This document shows positions 7,317 through 15,239 of a stretch of 24,351 nt of DNA, in pieces (position 1 is the first letter of the stretch; each line of letters opens with the position of its first letter). The notes beneath the pieces are model-generated. The model had not been told where the DNA came from. It saw nothing but the letters and a program-made list of their open reading frames with translations, and made no database searches. A program made the translations under genes and the position numbers. The DNA lies in assembly GCA_031264785.1 (NCBI GenBank), contig JAISDN010000037.1:1-24351 (forward strand), in the 5' to 3' direction. The DNA comes from Candidatus Nomurabacteria bacterium (GTDB lineage Bacteria; Patescibacteriota; Saccharimonadia; Saccharimonadales; Saccharimonadaceae).

Positions 7317-7355
7317 ATTTAATTATTTTTCTGGCCCAGCAGCCGCCGCTCTGCC

Positions 7356-8249
7356 CTATCTCCAATAGCCGCGATTTTTGACTCGCAAATCCACATATTT
7401 TGGTTTTATTTTTTTCTGGTCAAGATACTTCAACATCGCCACAATATCGGCCACTTGTTCGTCAGCCTCTCTGTCGGTTTGGACTTTAATGGGATATGCC
7501 CGACCGGCAATATTGATTTCAACATACCTAATGGCGGAAGCGGGAATATTAGCATTTACCACTTTGCCGACGCCGCTTTTTTCAACTCCCGAAATAACTT
7601 TACCAATAAATTCCAGTAATCGGCGCGAAGTCGAAGCCTCTTCGTTCCCTATCCCGCTGCCATCAGAAATCGTGATAGACGGTTCGGCGTGATAGTTTTT
7701 TTGAAAAATATTACCACCAGAATCAACATAATAACTCTTGTCGCCAACTCGCCAAACTGCCACCGGCTTCCGAATCTTGACATCCACTACCCCGCCGCCA
7801 ATTAAATTACTAGAAATATCGGCGCTGGCAATTTCCGGAAACTGTTTCGTCAAATAGTTCGTAAAAAGTTTTTTGCGAAATGACCAAGCAAATCTTTCCG
7901 ACGGATGTTCAGACAAATAAGCGTTGGCCGCCTTGATAAAGCCTTCATTAACGTCGGATTTCGCCTTAACATCGTCCGAATACCTGACGTCATCAACCGA
8001 CGCCGTATACTGCGAAACCACAAAAGCCGCCAATGCCACAATAACCAAAATCGTTCCCAAAATAATCGACGACCTTTTTTTGCGGCTGGCTTTTTTAATT
8101 TCCTTAACTCGCTCAAACTCAACATTTTTTTCGCCGTTACCTTCCGGGTTATAGCCGTTGACAGTTTGGCCGCGCACAAAATCTCGACCGCCGCTATCCG
8201 TCATCGTGCCGGCTCTGCGCCGCACTTGGCCGCTACTTCTGCGCCGCAT
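7356..8249 (-). CDS. ftsQ: Cell division protein FtsQ/DivIB
   Basis: A bitopic membrane protein that, with FtsL and FtsB/DivIC, recruits and activates FtsW-FtsI at the septum. The 297-aa protein has a polar, basic cytoplasmic N-terminus (about 1-58), one membrane helix (about 60-82), a POTRA-like region and the FtsQ beta-domain (KPVAVWRVGDKSYYVDSGGN, then YVDLRVKNRGYW at the C-terminus). The start at 8249 has AAAGGTGG about 7 nt upstream; an internal ATG at 8204 has none. It overlaps the end of murG by 17 bp and is the last gene of this cluster, where ftsA and ftsZ would normally follow. Identification rests on topology, the C-terminal signature and position. Confidence 0.85.
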   Translation of the reverse strand: MRRRSSGQVRRRAGTMTDSGGRDFVRGQTVNGYNPEGNGEKNVEFERVKEIKKASRKKRSSIILGTILVIVALAAFVVSQYTASVDDVRYSDDVKAKSDVNEGFIKAANAYLSEHPSERFAWSFRKKLFTNYLTKQFPEIASADISSNLIGGGVVDVKIRKPVAVWRVGDKSYYVDSGGNIFQKNYHAEPSITISDGSGIGNEEASTSRRLLEFIGKVISGVEKSGVGKVVNANIPASAIRYVEINIAGRAYPIKVQTDREADEQVADIVAMLKYLDQKKIKPKYVDLRVKNRGYWR

Positions 8250-9399
8250 CCTGCCCCACCTTTATAATCATATTTGCCACTTTATCGGCCGAATCTTTAA
8301 TGTGAAACTTGGCCAAGTTTTTAGCTAGTTCGGCTCGCAAAGTTTTATCTTTCAGCAAATCCTGAACCGTGTTGTATAATTTTTCTCCAGTCAGTTCGTC
8401 CTCAGACAGCACAATAGCTGATTGGTTTTTTTCAAACAGTTCAGCATTTTTAGTTTGGTGGTCGGAAGCAAGATATGGGCTCGGAATAATTATCGAAGCC
8501 ACACCAACGGCCGACAATTCAGCGACTGTAGTGGCGCCTGCCCTAGTTATAACAATATCGGACATTCTCATAAGCTCGGCCGTATTTTTAATATATGACA
8601 AAACTTGAAGACCGTTGAAGCTCTGTGGATTCTGGTCAACAACTTCTTTAACGCTATGATAGTTCACTTCGCCAGCCACCATAAAAACCGCCGCCAAATC
8701 GCCAAGCTTTGGATAAGCCTCCAGAACCGCTTGGTTAATCGCCACCGCACCTTGACTACCGCCAATCACTAAAATCACCGGGGAGTCGTTGCTGATTTTA
8801 TATTTTTCTCTAATGACGCTCTTCTCCGCCGCACTAGCCGGAGAAAAATCTTCGCCAACCGGAATACCCACAAACTCGGTTTTGGATTTGTCATATTTAG
8901 AAAACTCCAGCGGCATACCAACCGCAATTTTGGTAGCGTATTTACTTAAAATCCGATTGGTCAAGCCCGGACTAGCGTCGCTGTCGTGCAAAACTATCGG
9001 GCAGTTTTTAAAAAACCGCGCCGCCAAACCAACCGGCAAACCAACATAACCGCCCTTGATAAATACCACGTCCGGCTTAAATGCTAAAATCTTAAAATAG
9101 GACTTAAAGATGCCGAACGCCAACTTAAATAAATCAAAAAAGTTTGGAATATAGCTAACAAAAAAATGCCGAAAATGGTCGTGCCATTTTAGATTCGCAT
9201 AACGCCGCATTTTTCCGGCCGGCACAGTCGACACGCCCACACTCAGCGGCTTCATCATATCTAAACTATGTTTTAAAAATCGCTGATCGGTAATAAAACG
9301 AATTTCAGCCTCAGGAGCCTGCTTTTGGATCGCCGAGATAATCGCCGCCACTGGCGTAACGTGTCCGCCCGAGCCCCCACCGACGCACAAAATCTTCAT
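8233..9399 (-). CDS. murG: UDP-GlcNAc:undecaprenyl-PP-MurNAc-pentapeptide GlcNAc transferase MurG
   Basis: Adds GlcNAc to lipid I to give lipid II at the inner face of the membrane. The 388-aa protein is somewhat longer than typical MurG (about 355-365). It opens with the glycine-rich loop GGGSGGH, contains a lipid-facing segment DSDASPGLTNRIL (usually EQNAxPGLTNRIL), and has the UDP-GlcNAc site VIGGSQGA, ITRAGATTVAEL and DHQTKNA. An AAAGGAG site precedes the ATG at 9399 by 6-7 nt. The first 89 nt are shared, in another frame, with the ftsW 3' end, and the last 17 nt with ftsQ. It acts directly after MraY, encoded two genes upstream. Confidence 0.95.
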   Translation of the reverse strand: MKILCVGGGSGGHVTPVAAIISAIQKQAPEAEIRFITDQRFLKHSLDMMKPLSVGVSTVPAGKMRRYANLKWHDHFRHFFVSYIPNFFDLFKLAFGIFKSYFKILAFKPDVVFIKGGYVGLPVGLAARFFKNCPIVLHDSDASPGLTNRILSKYATKIAVGMPLEFSKYDKSKTEFVGIPVGEDFSPASAAEKSVIREKYKISNDSPVILVIGGSQGAVAINQAVLEAYPKLGDLAAVFMVAGEVNYHSVKEVVDQNPQSFNGLQVLSYIKNTAELMRMSDIVITRAGATTVAELSAVGVASIIIPSPYLASDHQTKNAELFEKNQSAIVLSEDELTGEKLYNTVQDLLKDKTLRAELAKNLAKFHIKDSADKVANMIIKVGQDAAQK

Positions 9400-10714
9400 T
9401 ATCAGCTCCTTTCTTGGTAATTACTTTGCTATGACTAGTATATCGCGAAACGCCAAAAACTACACCCATCGTTGCCATCACACACAGCAAACTCGAACCA
9501 CCCGAACTAATAAATGGCAAAGTGATGCCGGTCAGCGGGATTGAATTAGTAAATGCGCCAATGTTAATGACGGTTTGAGTGGCAATCCAACCAAACGCAC
9601 CGGCCGTCAGCAGACGAAGATACATATTTGGTAAATAATTAGCCAGATTTATAATGCGAAAAATCAGCGCCCCAAAAATAATTAAAACCGCCACCGCGCC
9701 AAAGAACCCAAAAGTTTCGCCGACTAGAGAAAAAACCGCGTCGTCCATAACTTGCGGCACCCAAAAAACCGACAGGCTTTGGCCCAAACCACGTCCCAAC
9801 AGTCCACCCGAACCCATTGACATTAAGGCCGAACAAATCTGTTCCAAGTCTTGGCCGGGAATGCACTGGGTACTGAAAAAATCCATAATCCGTCCCAAAC
9901 GATACGGAAATAAAATCACCGCCACCACGCCGGCGCTAATAAACAGTGCCAAAACCGAAATAATGTTACGCCAACGCATATTTGAAATAATCATTTGGGC
10001 TACCACAATCGCAAAAATCACGATTCCGGAGCTCAGGTCACTCTGCAACACCACCACCAAAAACAGTCCGGCGATCACTACCACCAATAATGGCAGCAGA
10101 GTTTTGCGAATTGAATTGAGTAAGCCTTTTTGATGGGCTGTTGCTAAAAACGAGGCAGCAAACAGCATAATGGCGAACTTCATAAACTCGGCCGGCTGAA
10201 AACTAATCGGCCCAAGCTTTAGCCAGCGGACTGCCCCGCCCGACTCAACCGCCATCGACCAGCCCGCCAAATGCGCCACAAACAAAATAATTGAAGCCCC
10301 AAAAGCCACAATCAGAATTGGCAAAACGACTTTGCGCCAAAAATTGATCGATAACTTAGCCGACACCATTAAAGCGACAATCCCCGCCACCAAATAAACC
10401 GACTGGGTTATCAAAAACTCGGTCATTTTGCAGTCGATAATGTTTTCACTTGGTAAAAATCCGAAAATCTGACAGGAAGTCGCATCGTTGGTATAAATAT
10501 TTGTGAACAGTCCGGGCGCCGCCGAAAACACCATAATAAATCCCAAAATACTCAGTAGTACCGCCAAAACAATAATCGAATATTTGGGGCGATGTCGACG
10601 CGGCAAATCGATTAAATCACCTTTGTCGGTCAGCGCTTGTTTGGTATTTTTCCCAACTTCTCGAAAACTGTTCTTGAAAAAAGCCACCCAACCATTCACG
10701 CCTTGATTTTTCAT
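9311..10714 (-). CDS. ftsW: Lipid II polymerase FtsW (SEDS family)
   Basis: A septal peptidoglycan glycosyltransferase that works with FtsI. The 467-aa protein has about ten membrane helices beginning near residue 43, after a cytoplasmic N-terminal tail. The C-terminal family signature SIPLTGITLPFISSGGSSLL is present, as is LGPISFQPAEFMKFA. The first two thirds of the large extracytoplasmic loop hold two Cys (SCQIF and DCKM). The ATG at 10714 follows the mraY stop after 2 nt and has no strong ribosome binding site, so translation is probably coupled to mraY. The last 29 codons, a basic Gly-rich tail, overlap the murG start in a different frame. Confidence 0.94.
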   Translation of the reverse strand: MKNQGVNGWVAFFKNSFREVGKNTKQALTDKGDLIDLPRRHRPKYSIIVLAVLLSILGFIMVFSAAPGLFTNIYTNDATSCQIFGFLPSENIIDCKMTEFLITQSVYLVAGIVALMVSAKLSINFWRKVVLPILIVAFGASIILFVAHLAGWSMAVESGGAVRWLKLGPISFQPAEFMKFAIMLFAASFLATAHQKGLLNSIRKTLLPLLVVVIAGLFLVVVLQSDLSSGIVIFAIVVAQMIISNMRWRNIISVLALFISAGVVAVILFPYRLGRIMDFFSTQCIPGQDLEQICSALMSMGSGGLLGRGLGQSLSVFWVPQVMDDAVFSLVGETFGFFGAVAVLIIFGALIFRIINLANYLPNMYLRLLTAGAFGWIATQTVINIGAFTNSIPLTGITLPFISSGGSSLLCVMATMGVVFGVSRYTSHSKVITKKGADNEDFVRRWGLGRTRYASGGDYLGDPKAGS

Positions 10715-10716
10715 AA

Positions 10717-11748
10717 CTAAATTATGCCGCCCTCAAGCGCGATTATTAACCCCACCACCGCCATCACGCCGCCGATAACCCAAAATCGCATAGTAATTTT
10801 CGGCTCAGCCCAGCCAGAAGCTTCCAAGTGATGATGCAGCGGCGCGGATTTAAAAACCCTGCGATGGAAAAACTTTTTGCTAAAAATCTGAATCAAAGAT
10901 GACCCAGCCATAATCACAAAAACGCCGCCTATAATCGGCAGCAAAAACAGCGAGTCGGTCAACATCGCCACCACACCCAAAGAGACTCCTAATGCAAAAC
11001 TGCCAAGATCGCCCATAAAAAATCGCGCCGGCATAATATTAAACCACAGATAACTCAGCAGCGCGCCAATCACCGTAAAGCAATAAACCGCGATACCAAA
11101 ATTGCCCTGCAGCAGCGCAATCACGCCAAACGCCCCAAAACTAACCAGTAGCAAACCGCCCGACAAACCGTCCAAACCATCCGTGATATTGACTGCATTA
11201 CCGGTGGCCACCACAATAAAAGCAAAAATCGGAATAATCAAAATGCCCAGCTCCAGCGTACCATCAAACGGCACTTTAACGCCCGAAACGCCTAAGAAAT
11301 CATAAAACACCCAGCCAAAAGCCAGTCCAGCTAGAGCAATCGAAGTAAATTTAATCCACGGTCGCAGCCCCGCCTTACCCACACCATCGGAAATCAAGTT
11401 AAAAATATCGTCAATCAAACCAACCACACCGCCAATAACCAAACCAGCTAGCGGTAAATAAGTTTGGTGCGAAAAGTTAAAAATCAAAGTCACCAGCGAA
11501 ATCGAAATCACAAAAATCGAGCCGGCCATCGTTGGAATATTGCGCGAATGCTTTTTGGCGTGCAATCGATTTTTAATAACCATTTCCTCGCCCGAAATAT
11601 CTTCGGTGCGCTCCTTTTTCCAAAACTTATATTTATAAGCAAAAAACGTAAAAATCGGTGTCAAAATCGTAGTAATTAAAAGTGCCGCCGCCCCAAAAAT
11701 TAACATTCTGGTCAGGGTGTTTGCTAAAAGATCTTGTGAAATATCCAT
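10717..11748 (-). CDS. mraY: Phospho-MurNAc-pentapeptide transferase MraY
   Basis: Transfers phospho-MurNAc-pentapeptide from UDP to undecaprenyl phosphate, giving lipid I, in the membrane. The 343-aa protein has about ten membrane helices. Conserved Asp motifs are visible: GLIDDIFN, NAVNITDGLDGLSGG and FMGDLGSFALG. The loop PLHHHLE matches the family HHH motif. The ATG overlaps the ftsI stop by one base (TAATG), which suggests translational coupling. murE/murF, which usually precede mraY, and murD, which usually follows it, are absent here. Confidence 0.96.
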   Translation of the reverse strand: MDISQDLLANTLTRMLIFGAAALLITTILTPIFTFFAYKYKFWKKERTEDISGEEMVIKNRLHAKKHSRNIPTMAGSIFVISISLVTLIFNFSHQTYLPLAGLVIGGVVGLIDDIFNLISDGVGKAGLRPWIKFTSIALAGLAFGWVFYDFLGVSGVKVPFDGTLELGILIIPIFAFIVVATGNAVNITDGLDGLSGGLLLVSFGAFGVIALLQGNFGIAVYCFTVIGALLSYLWFNIMPARFFMGDLGSFALGVSLGVVAMLTDSLFLLPIIGGVFVIMAGSSLIQIFSKKFFHRRVFKSAPLHHHLEASGWAEPKITMRFWVIGGVMAVVGLIIALEGGII

Positions 11749-13478
11749 TATTTTGAAATACCTTTATAATTTATTATCCAATTACTCATATTGGTGAAAA
11801 TCGGTCCGGCAGCGATTGTCCCAGCGTAGCCGCCGGCTCGACTGTCGTCGACTCTCACCATTATAACATATTTTGCATTTCCAGACGAGTCCGCCCCAAA
11901 ACCTAAGTGCGTGCCAATAAAATTAGTCTTAGAATAATTGCCGGTTTTAGCGTCATAAACCTGCGCCGTGCCGGACTTGGAGCCGACATAGTGCCCCGAA
12001 TCGCCAGAATGATCCCGCGCCTCAAACATCATTTGCCGAATCGCCTTGCTGGTTTCCGGCTTCACAACATCGTTCGTAACAACCTCCGGCACGGTTTGAT
12101 GAATTGAATTTTCGTCATCCAAAGTGCCATACAGAAGGTGCGGCTTATAATAAGTCCCGCCGTTCACTACCGCCGCAAAAGCGCTGGTCATCTCAATCAT
12201 AGTGGTATTAAAACCCTGCCCAAAAGTCATATTAGCATATCGAATATCCCACGCCTCGTTAGAATTTGGCTTAGTGATGTCGCCTTTCGATTCGGCGGCT
12301 TGCTCAATACCAGTCAAATCGTCCAGCCGAAACTTGCCGTGAAAATAATTATACAAAGTATTTTTACCCTTATTATTAATACTGCCGCCGCCCATTTGCT
12401 CCAGCGTCCAAATCACGCCGGTGTTCAAAGAATAACGAAAAATATCAGTCGCCGTCAAAGTCCGATTGCTAACCGACTGTTCAACATTACAAACTTTATC
12501 TTCGTAAATTTTCACACAGCCTGAATTATAAAAAGTTGATTTTTGATTAACCGCGCCGGAATCAATCGCCGCCGCCATAGTCAAAACTTTGGTGACCGAA
12601 CCGGGCTCAAAAGCATTATTAACCACTGGATTTAAAAACAAATCGGCGTTTTCGACTTTGCTATACTGCGCCGGATTATACGACGGCGAACTACTCATCG
12701 CCAAAACCGAACCATCCTGCGGATCCATCACCACAATACTGCCCTTCGTCGCGCCGACACTTTTTAGCCCACTGTCCAAAATCTGATCGGCCGCGTATTG
12801 AATATTGCGGTCAATACTCAGCACAATGTTTTCGCCATTTTCGGCTGGAATACTAGTGTAATATTGGCTAGTCGGCAAAAAAGTCCCTTTAATATCAGTC
12901 ATCCCAGAAAGCAGTCCGGGCTTGCCGCTCAAAATATCATTGAACTCGCCCTCCACGCCGTATTGCCCTTCCCCCTCCACGTTCACAAAGCCCAAAGTTC
13001 GCGACAACATTTTATCTTCCGGATAATAACGCCGACTACTTTTTTGCGAACCGACGCCTTCCAAATCTAATTTTTCAACCTTTTTATTTTGCTCATTGCT
13101 AAGCCCGCGCGCCAGCACCATATATTGCGTCTTGGACTTTTCCAAATCCTTTACACCAATTTCCAGCCGATCGCCCACGGCCGCACCAACTTCCGAAATG
13201 ACTTTTTTAGCGCTATCAATCTGCTGCGGATCGGCAAAAATTGTATAAATCGTTTCATTTAAAACTAGTGGCGCCGTCTCGCTGCCAAAACGCGTATAAA
13301 TCTCGCCGCGCTTGGGCTGAATAATAAGTTCTTGAGTTTGAATATTGCGCGCCATAGCGTCATATTTGTCGTGTTCAATCACTTGAATATAAAAAAGTCG
13401 GAGACCGAGTAGTAGCAAAACCACAAAAAACACTCCGATTGAAACTTCAATTCTGCCGTATTTTCTGAAAGTTTCCAT
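11748..13478 (-). CDS. ftsI: Septal transpeptidase FtsI / class B penicillin-binding protein
   Basis: Cross-links septal peptidoglycan outside the membrane and is the target of beta-lactams. With the ATG at 13478 the protein is 576 aa. This start has GGAGA about 9 nt upstream and gives METFRKYGRIEVSIG; the upstream in-frame TTG at 13511 lies inside the previous gene. There is one membrane helix (about 13-33), then a dimerisation domain and the transpeptidase domain. The three active-site motifs are S294-V-T-K297, S350-L-N352 and K501-S-G. No PASTA repeats are present, and the protein ends soon after the transpeptidase fold. It overlaps mraY by 1 nt and starts 16 nt after the ftsL-like gene. 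Confidence 0.94.
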   Translation of the reverse strand: METFRKYGRIEVSIGVFFVVLLLLGLRLFYIQVIEHDKYDAMARNIQTQELIIQPKRGEIYTRFGSETAPLVLNETIYTIFADPQQIDSAKKVISEVGAAVGDRLEIGVKDLEKSKTQYMVLARGLSNEQNKKVEKLDLEGVGSQKSSRRYYPEDKMLSRTLGFVNVEGEGQYGVEGEFNDILSGKPGLLSGMTDIKGTFLPTSQYYTSIPAENGENIVLSIDRNIQYAADQILDSGLKSVGATKGSIVVMDPQDGSVLAMSSSPSYNPAQYSKVENADLFLNPVVNNAFEPGSVTKVLTMAAAIDSGAVNQKSTFYNSGCVKIYEDKVCNVEQSVSNRTLTATDIFRYSLNTGVIWTLEQMGGGSINNKGKNTLYNYFHGKFRLDDLTGIEQAAESKGDITKPNSNEAWDIRYANMTFGQGFNTTMIEMTSAFAAVVNGGTYYKPHLLYGTLDDENSIHQTVPEVVTNDVVKPETSKAIRQMMFEARDHSGDSGHYVGSKSGTAQVYDAKTGNYSKTNFIGTHLGFGADSSGNAKYVIMVRVDDSRAGGYAGTIAAGPIFTNMSNWIINYKGISK

Positions 13479-13494
13479 AACCAAAAATCTCCGA

Positions 13495-13848
13495 CTAATT
13501 AGCGTAATCAATTGAGGCCGGCGTGGTCATTGAGCTAGCAATACCGCTCTTATTAACCCGTTGGGCCGACTGCATTCGGGCATTTTCGTTGCGCAAATCT
13601 TCCCGCTCTGCCACCAATTCCGCTCGTTTATTTTCAATATTTTCCAGTTCAAAACTATAAGTTGAAGTCTTAGTGATTTGAAACAAATAAATCACGGCCA
13701 AAACCGCCACAATTCCAAAGGCCACGATAGTCGAAAAGACCGGGCCAATTTTTGACTCTTTGCTAATCGCCGTCAAGTTCTGATTTCTAGCCCAAGCCGA
13801 ACCAGAATTATAGCGCGACGACGTAAACTGAACACGTTTTGATGTCAT
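13495..13848 (-). CDS. ftsL: FtsL-like septum protein
   Basis: A 117-aa bitopic protein with a cytoplasmic N-terminus (about 1-35, Ser/Arg/Asn-rich), one membrane helix (about 36-57) and a short coiled coil (about 65-95, ENIENKRAELVAEREDLRNE), then a polar tail. This is the size and topology of FtsL or DivIC. The position between rsmH and ftsI is exactly that of ftsL in other dcw clusters, so the symbol rests on synteny and topology rather than sequence motifs. AAAGGA precedes the ATG by about 6 nt. FtsL links FtsQ and FtsB to FtsI and FtsW. A DivIC/FtsB-type protein is the alternative. Confidence 0.7.
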   Translation of the reverse strand: MTSKRVQFTSSRYNSGSAWARNQNLTAISKESKIGPVFSTIVAFGIVAVLAVIYLFQITKTSTYSFELENIENKRAELVAEREDLRNENARMQSAQRVNKSGIASSMTTPASIDYAN

Positions 13849-13897
13849 TCTATTCCTTTTATTTTTTGATATTCTAATTCCAATTTAGACCCTAGTT

Positions 13898-13927
13898 CCC
13901 CCAGCCCAGCCTAAACTAAGCTGGGGG
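13898..13927. repeat. Two-register GC hairpin between the 19-codon ORF and ftsL
   Basis: CCCCCAGC (13898-13905) can pair with GCTGGGGG (13920-13927). Alternatively CCCAGC (13905-13910) pairs with GCTGGG (13920-13925). The two pairings are mutually exclusive because they share the right arm. No T-run follows in the minus direction, so it is not a normal intrinsic terminator. It may be an mRNA processing, stability or attenuation structure. Confidence 0.5.
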
Positions 13928-13950
13928 CGATTGGGACAAATTGACCGCAC

Positions 13951-14010
13951 TTATTTGTGGCGAACCACAATTCTTTGAGCGCGTGACTTGTTGATCACTG
14001 TAATTGGCAT
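13951..14010 (-). CDS. Putative 19-aa basic small protein or leader peptide
   Basis: The reading frame MPITVINKSRAQRIVVRHK lies between rsmH and the ftsL-like gene. It starts 21 nt after the rsmH stop. A strong AAAGGA site sits 6 nt before its ATG, which is as good as any ribosome binding site in the window and the main reason for calling it. Five or six of the 19 residues are basic and none is acidic. A two-register GC hairpin (13898-13927) follows the stop by about 24 nt. It could be a translated small protein, a leader peptide coupled to the hairpin, or a decoy. I do not recognise the sequence, and there is no evidence of conservation from this window alone. Confidence 0.5.
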   Translation of the reverse strand: MPITVINKSRAQRIVVRHK

Positions 14011-14031
14011 CTCAAGTCCTTTCTGTTTATT

Positions 14032-14919
14032 TTATATTTTTACTGCGGCCCGAAGTTTAGCGCTACGAGCTCGCGGATTGTAAACCAATTCATTTTGGTC
14101 GGACGTCAGCGGCTTTTTATTCAGCAACTTAATGGTCGCTTCATAGCCGGCCCGACTTTGTTCTTGAAAATAATTTTTGACAATTACATCTTCCAAACTG
14201 TGAAAACTAATCACCGCGATCCGCCCGCCAGAGTTTAACAACTCCAGCGCCAGTGGCAAAGTTTCCCTAATTTGTCGAAGTTCGTCATTAACTATAATCC
14301 GAACTGCCTGAAATGTGCGCGTGGCAGGATGAATCTTCCCACGCTTTGGTGACACTTTTATAACAACATTCGCCAATTCTTTAGTAGTTTTAATTGGTCG
14401 ATTTAAAACTATACTGTGAGCGATTTTCCGCGCCATTTTAGGTGATTCATCACCAAACTTGAACAGATACTCACTCAACTTTTTTTCGCTAGTCTGATTG
14501 ACAACTTGATAAGCCGAAAGTTCTTGACTCTCGTCCATTCGCATATCCAGCGCCGCCTCTTTTTGAAAAGAAAAACCGCGCTCTGCTTTGTCAATCTGCG
14601 GCGAAGACACCCCCAAATCCATCAGTATCATATCGAACTTTTGATTTTCCGTTCGCAATTTTTCAGCCGCTGCCAAAAAATCGCTATGTAAAAATCGCGC
14701 ATTCGCAAAGCCACACTGATTGCTCAGTTCGCGAATAGCGTTCTCATCTCGATCAACCAAAGTCGCGTTCTGAGCGCCGCCAATCCGCGAAATAATTTCC
14801 CGAGCGTGCCCGCCGTAGCCGGCCGTCAAGTCGAGATATTTTTCGCTCGCAACGGGCGCCAAAATAGACATAGTGGTATCGAATAATACTGGTATATGAA
14901 GTTGTTGTGGTGGTTTCAT
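14032..14919 (-). CDS. rsmH: 16S rRNA (cytosine-1402-N4)-methyltransferase RsmH (MraW)
   Basis: Methylates N4 of C1402 in the 16S rRNA decoding centre using S-adenosylmethionine. The 295-aa protein has the SAM-binding DLTAGYGGHAREII, the family motif LMDLGVSSPQID, then RTFQAVRIIVNDEL and ISFHSLED. The ATG at 14919 was chosen because the protein then begins with the family-like IPVLFDTTM segment soon after the start; the frame extends to 14970 only by running through the promoter. A TATAAT ends 7 nt upstream, with no ribosome binding site, so the mRNA is probably leaderless and separate from mraZ. It is followed by a 19-codon ORF and then ftsL. Unlike the usual dcw arrangement, 320 bp separate it from mraZ. 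Confidence 0.95.
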   Translation of the reverse strand: MKPPQQLHIPVLFDTTMSILAPVASEKYLDLTAGYGGHAREIISRIGGAQNATLVDRDENAIRELSNQCGFANARFLHSDFLAAAEKLRTENQKFDMILMDLGVSSPQIDKAERGFSFQKEAALDMRMDESQELSAYQVVNQTSEKKLSEYLFKFGDESPKMARKIAHSIVLNRPIKTTKELANVVIKVSPKRGKIHPATRTFQAVRIIVNDELRQIRETLPLALELLNSGGRIAVISFHSLEDVIVKNYFQEQSRAGYEATIKLLNKKPLTSDQNELVYNPRARSAKLRAAVKI

Positions 14920-14926
14920 ATGTTTT

Positions 14927-14955
14927 ATTATACCAATTCTCCAAAGAATTGTCAT
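14927..14955 (-). promoter_or_regulatory. rsmH promoter with inverted repeat in the spacer
   Basis: On the minus strand ATGACA (14950-14955), a 17-nt spacer and an extended -10 TGGTATAAT (hexamer 14927-14932) form a near-consensus promoter. The -10 ends 7 nt before the rsmH ATG. The spacer carries AATTCT (14935-14940) and AGAATT (14945-14950) around a 4-nt centre, which could be an operator. Confidence 0.65.
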
Positions 14956-14957
14956 TG

Positions 14958-15232
14958 TTACGGAGGTCACCTATCTGGCAACAGCTGTTTGTTTTGGTTT
15001 ATGTTTGTTTTGTTTAGTCTATGCCGCCGCCATCATTGGGGACGAGACGACAACATATGAGAGACTTATGTGTGCCTTCCTGATAAATCAGAAAGAACTA
15101 CTCTTAAAGAGTGTGTTTTGGAGGTTTATTTGGAGTTATTGGAGATAATCCAATAATGTACGAAACCTTTTCTTGGCAAACCAAGCGGCGGTTCAAATCC
15201 GTTGCTGGTTGCCAGATAGCTGACCTCTGTAA
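14958..15232. other. 275-bp element with 25-bp complementary ends between mraZ and rsmH (structured RNA or MITE-like)
   Basis: The left end 14958-14982 is complementary to 15208-15232, with one mismatch (14970/15220) and one wobble; it contains CTATCTGGCAAC against GTTGCCAGATAG. Inside are local hairpins at 15080-15091, 15098-15112 and 15136-15156, the last enclosed by AGGTTT (15122-15127) and AAACCT (15163-15168). A long bulged hairpin at 15175-15213 is capped by TTCAAAT, which resembles a tRNA T-loop. Its 3' arm shares bases with the terminal stem, so the two structures exclude each other. Six T (15233-15238) follow directly on the plus strand, consistent with a plus-strand RNA ending in a terminator. 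A TA dinucleotide at each end would alternatively fit an IS630/mariner-type MITE. No protein gene is visible. Confidence 0.55.
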
Positions 15233-15239
15233 TTTTTTG

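Larger units (their letters stand above)
6739..7355. other. Convergent intergenic region gdhA/ftsQ (617 bp), no protein gene seen
   Basis: This AT-rich gap lies between the ends of gdhA (plus) and ftsQ (minus). It holds a TATAAT at 6752-6757 without a -35, a partial and two fuller REP-like copies (6875-6894, 6972-6996, 7150-7174), a long imperfect hairpin (6897-6958), a possible plus-strand terminator (7113-7148), an 8-bp hairpin (CGTGAAAA at 7200-7207 with TTTTCACG at 7215-7222), a DnaA-box-like TTTTCCACA (7232-7240) and a consensus plus-strand promoter (7289-7316). I could not recognise tmRNA, RNase P RNA, SRP RNA or a tRNA on either strand. An unrecognised small RNA is possible. Confidence 0.6.

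Noticed and set aside
7378..7692. Plus-strand 104-codon frame downstream of the consensus promoter at 7289-7316
   Set aside because: It lies opposite ftsQ, lacks a ribosome binding site and shows no recognisable protein features; an antisense RNA is simpler.
14920..14970. Longer rsmH starting at 14970
   Set aside because: The extension overlaps the -35, the inverted repeat and the -10, and adds residues not typical for RsmH.
14958..15239. tmRNA, RNase P RNA or tRNA suggested by TTCAAAT and GGTTGCCA
   Set aside because: No matching 5' acceptor strand, no D or anticodon arm, no tmRNA 5' signature, and no conserved RNase P core (GAGGAAAGTCC or ACAGAA elements) on either strand.
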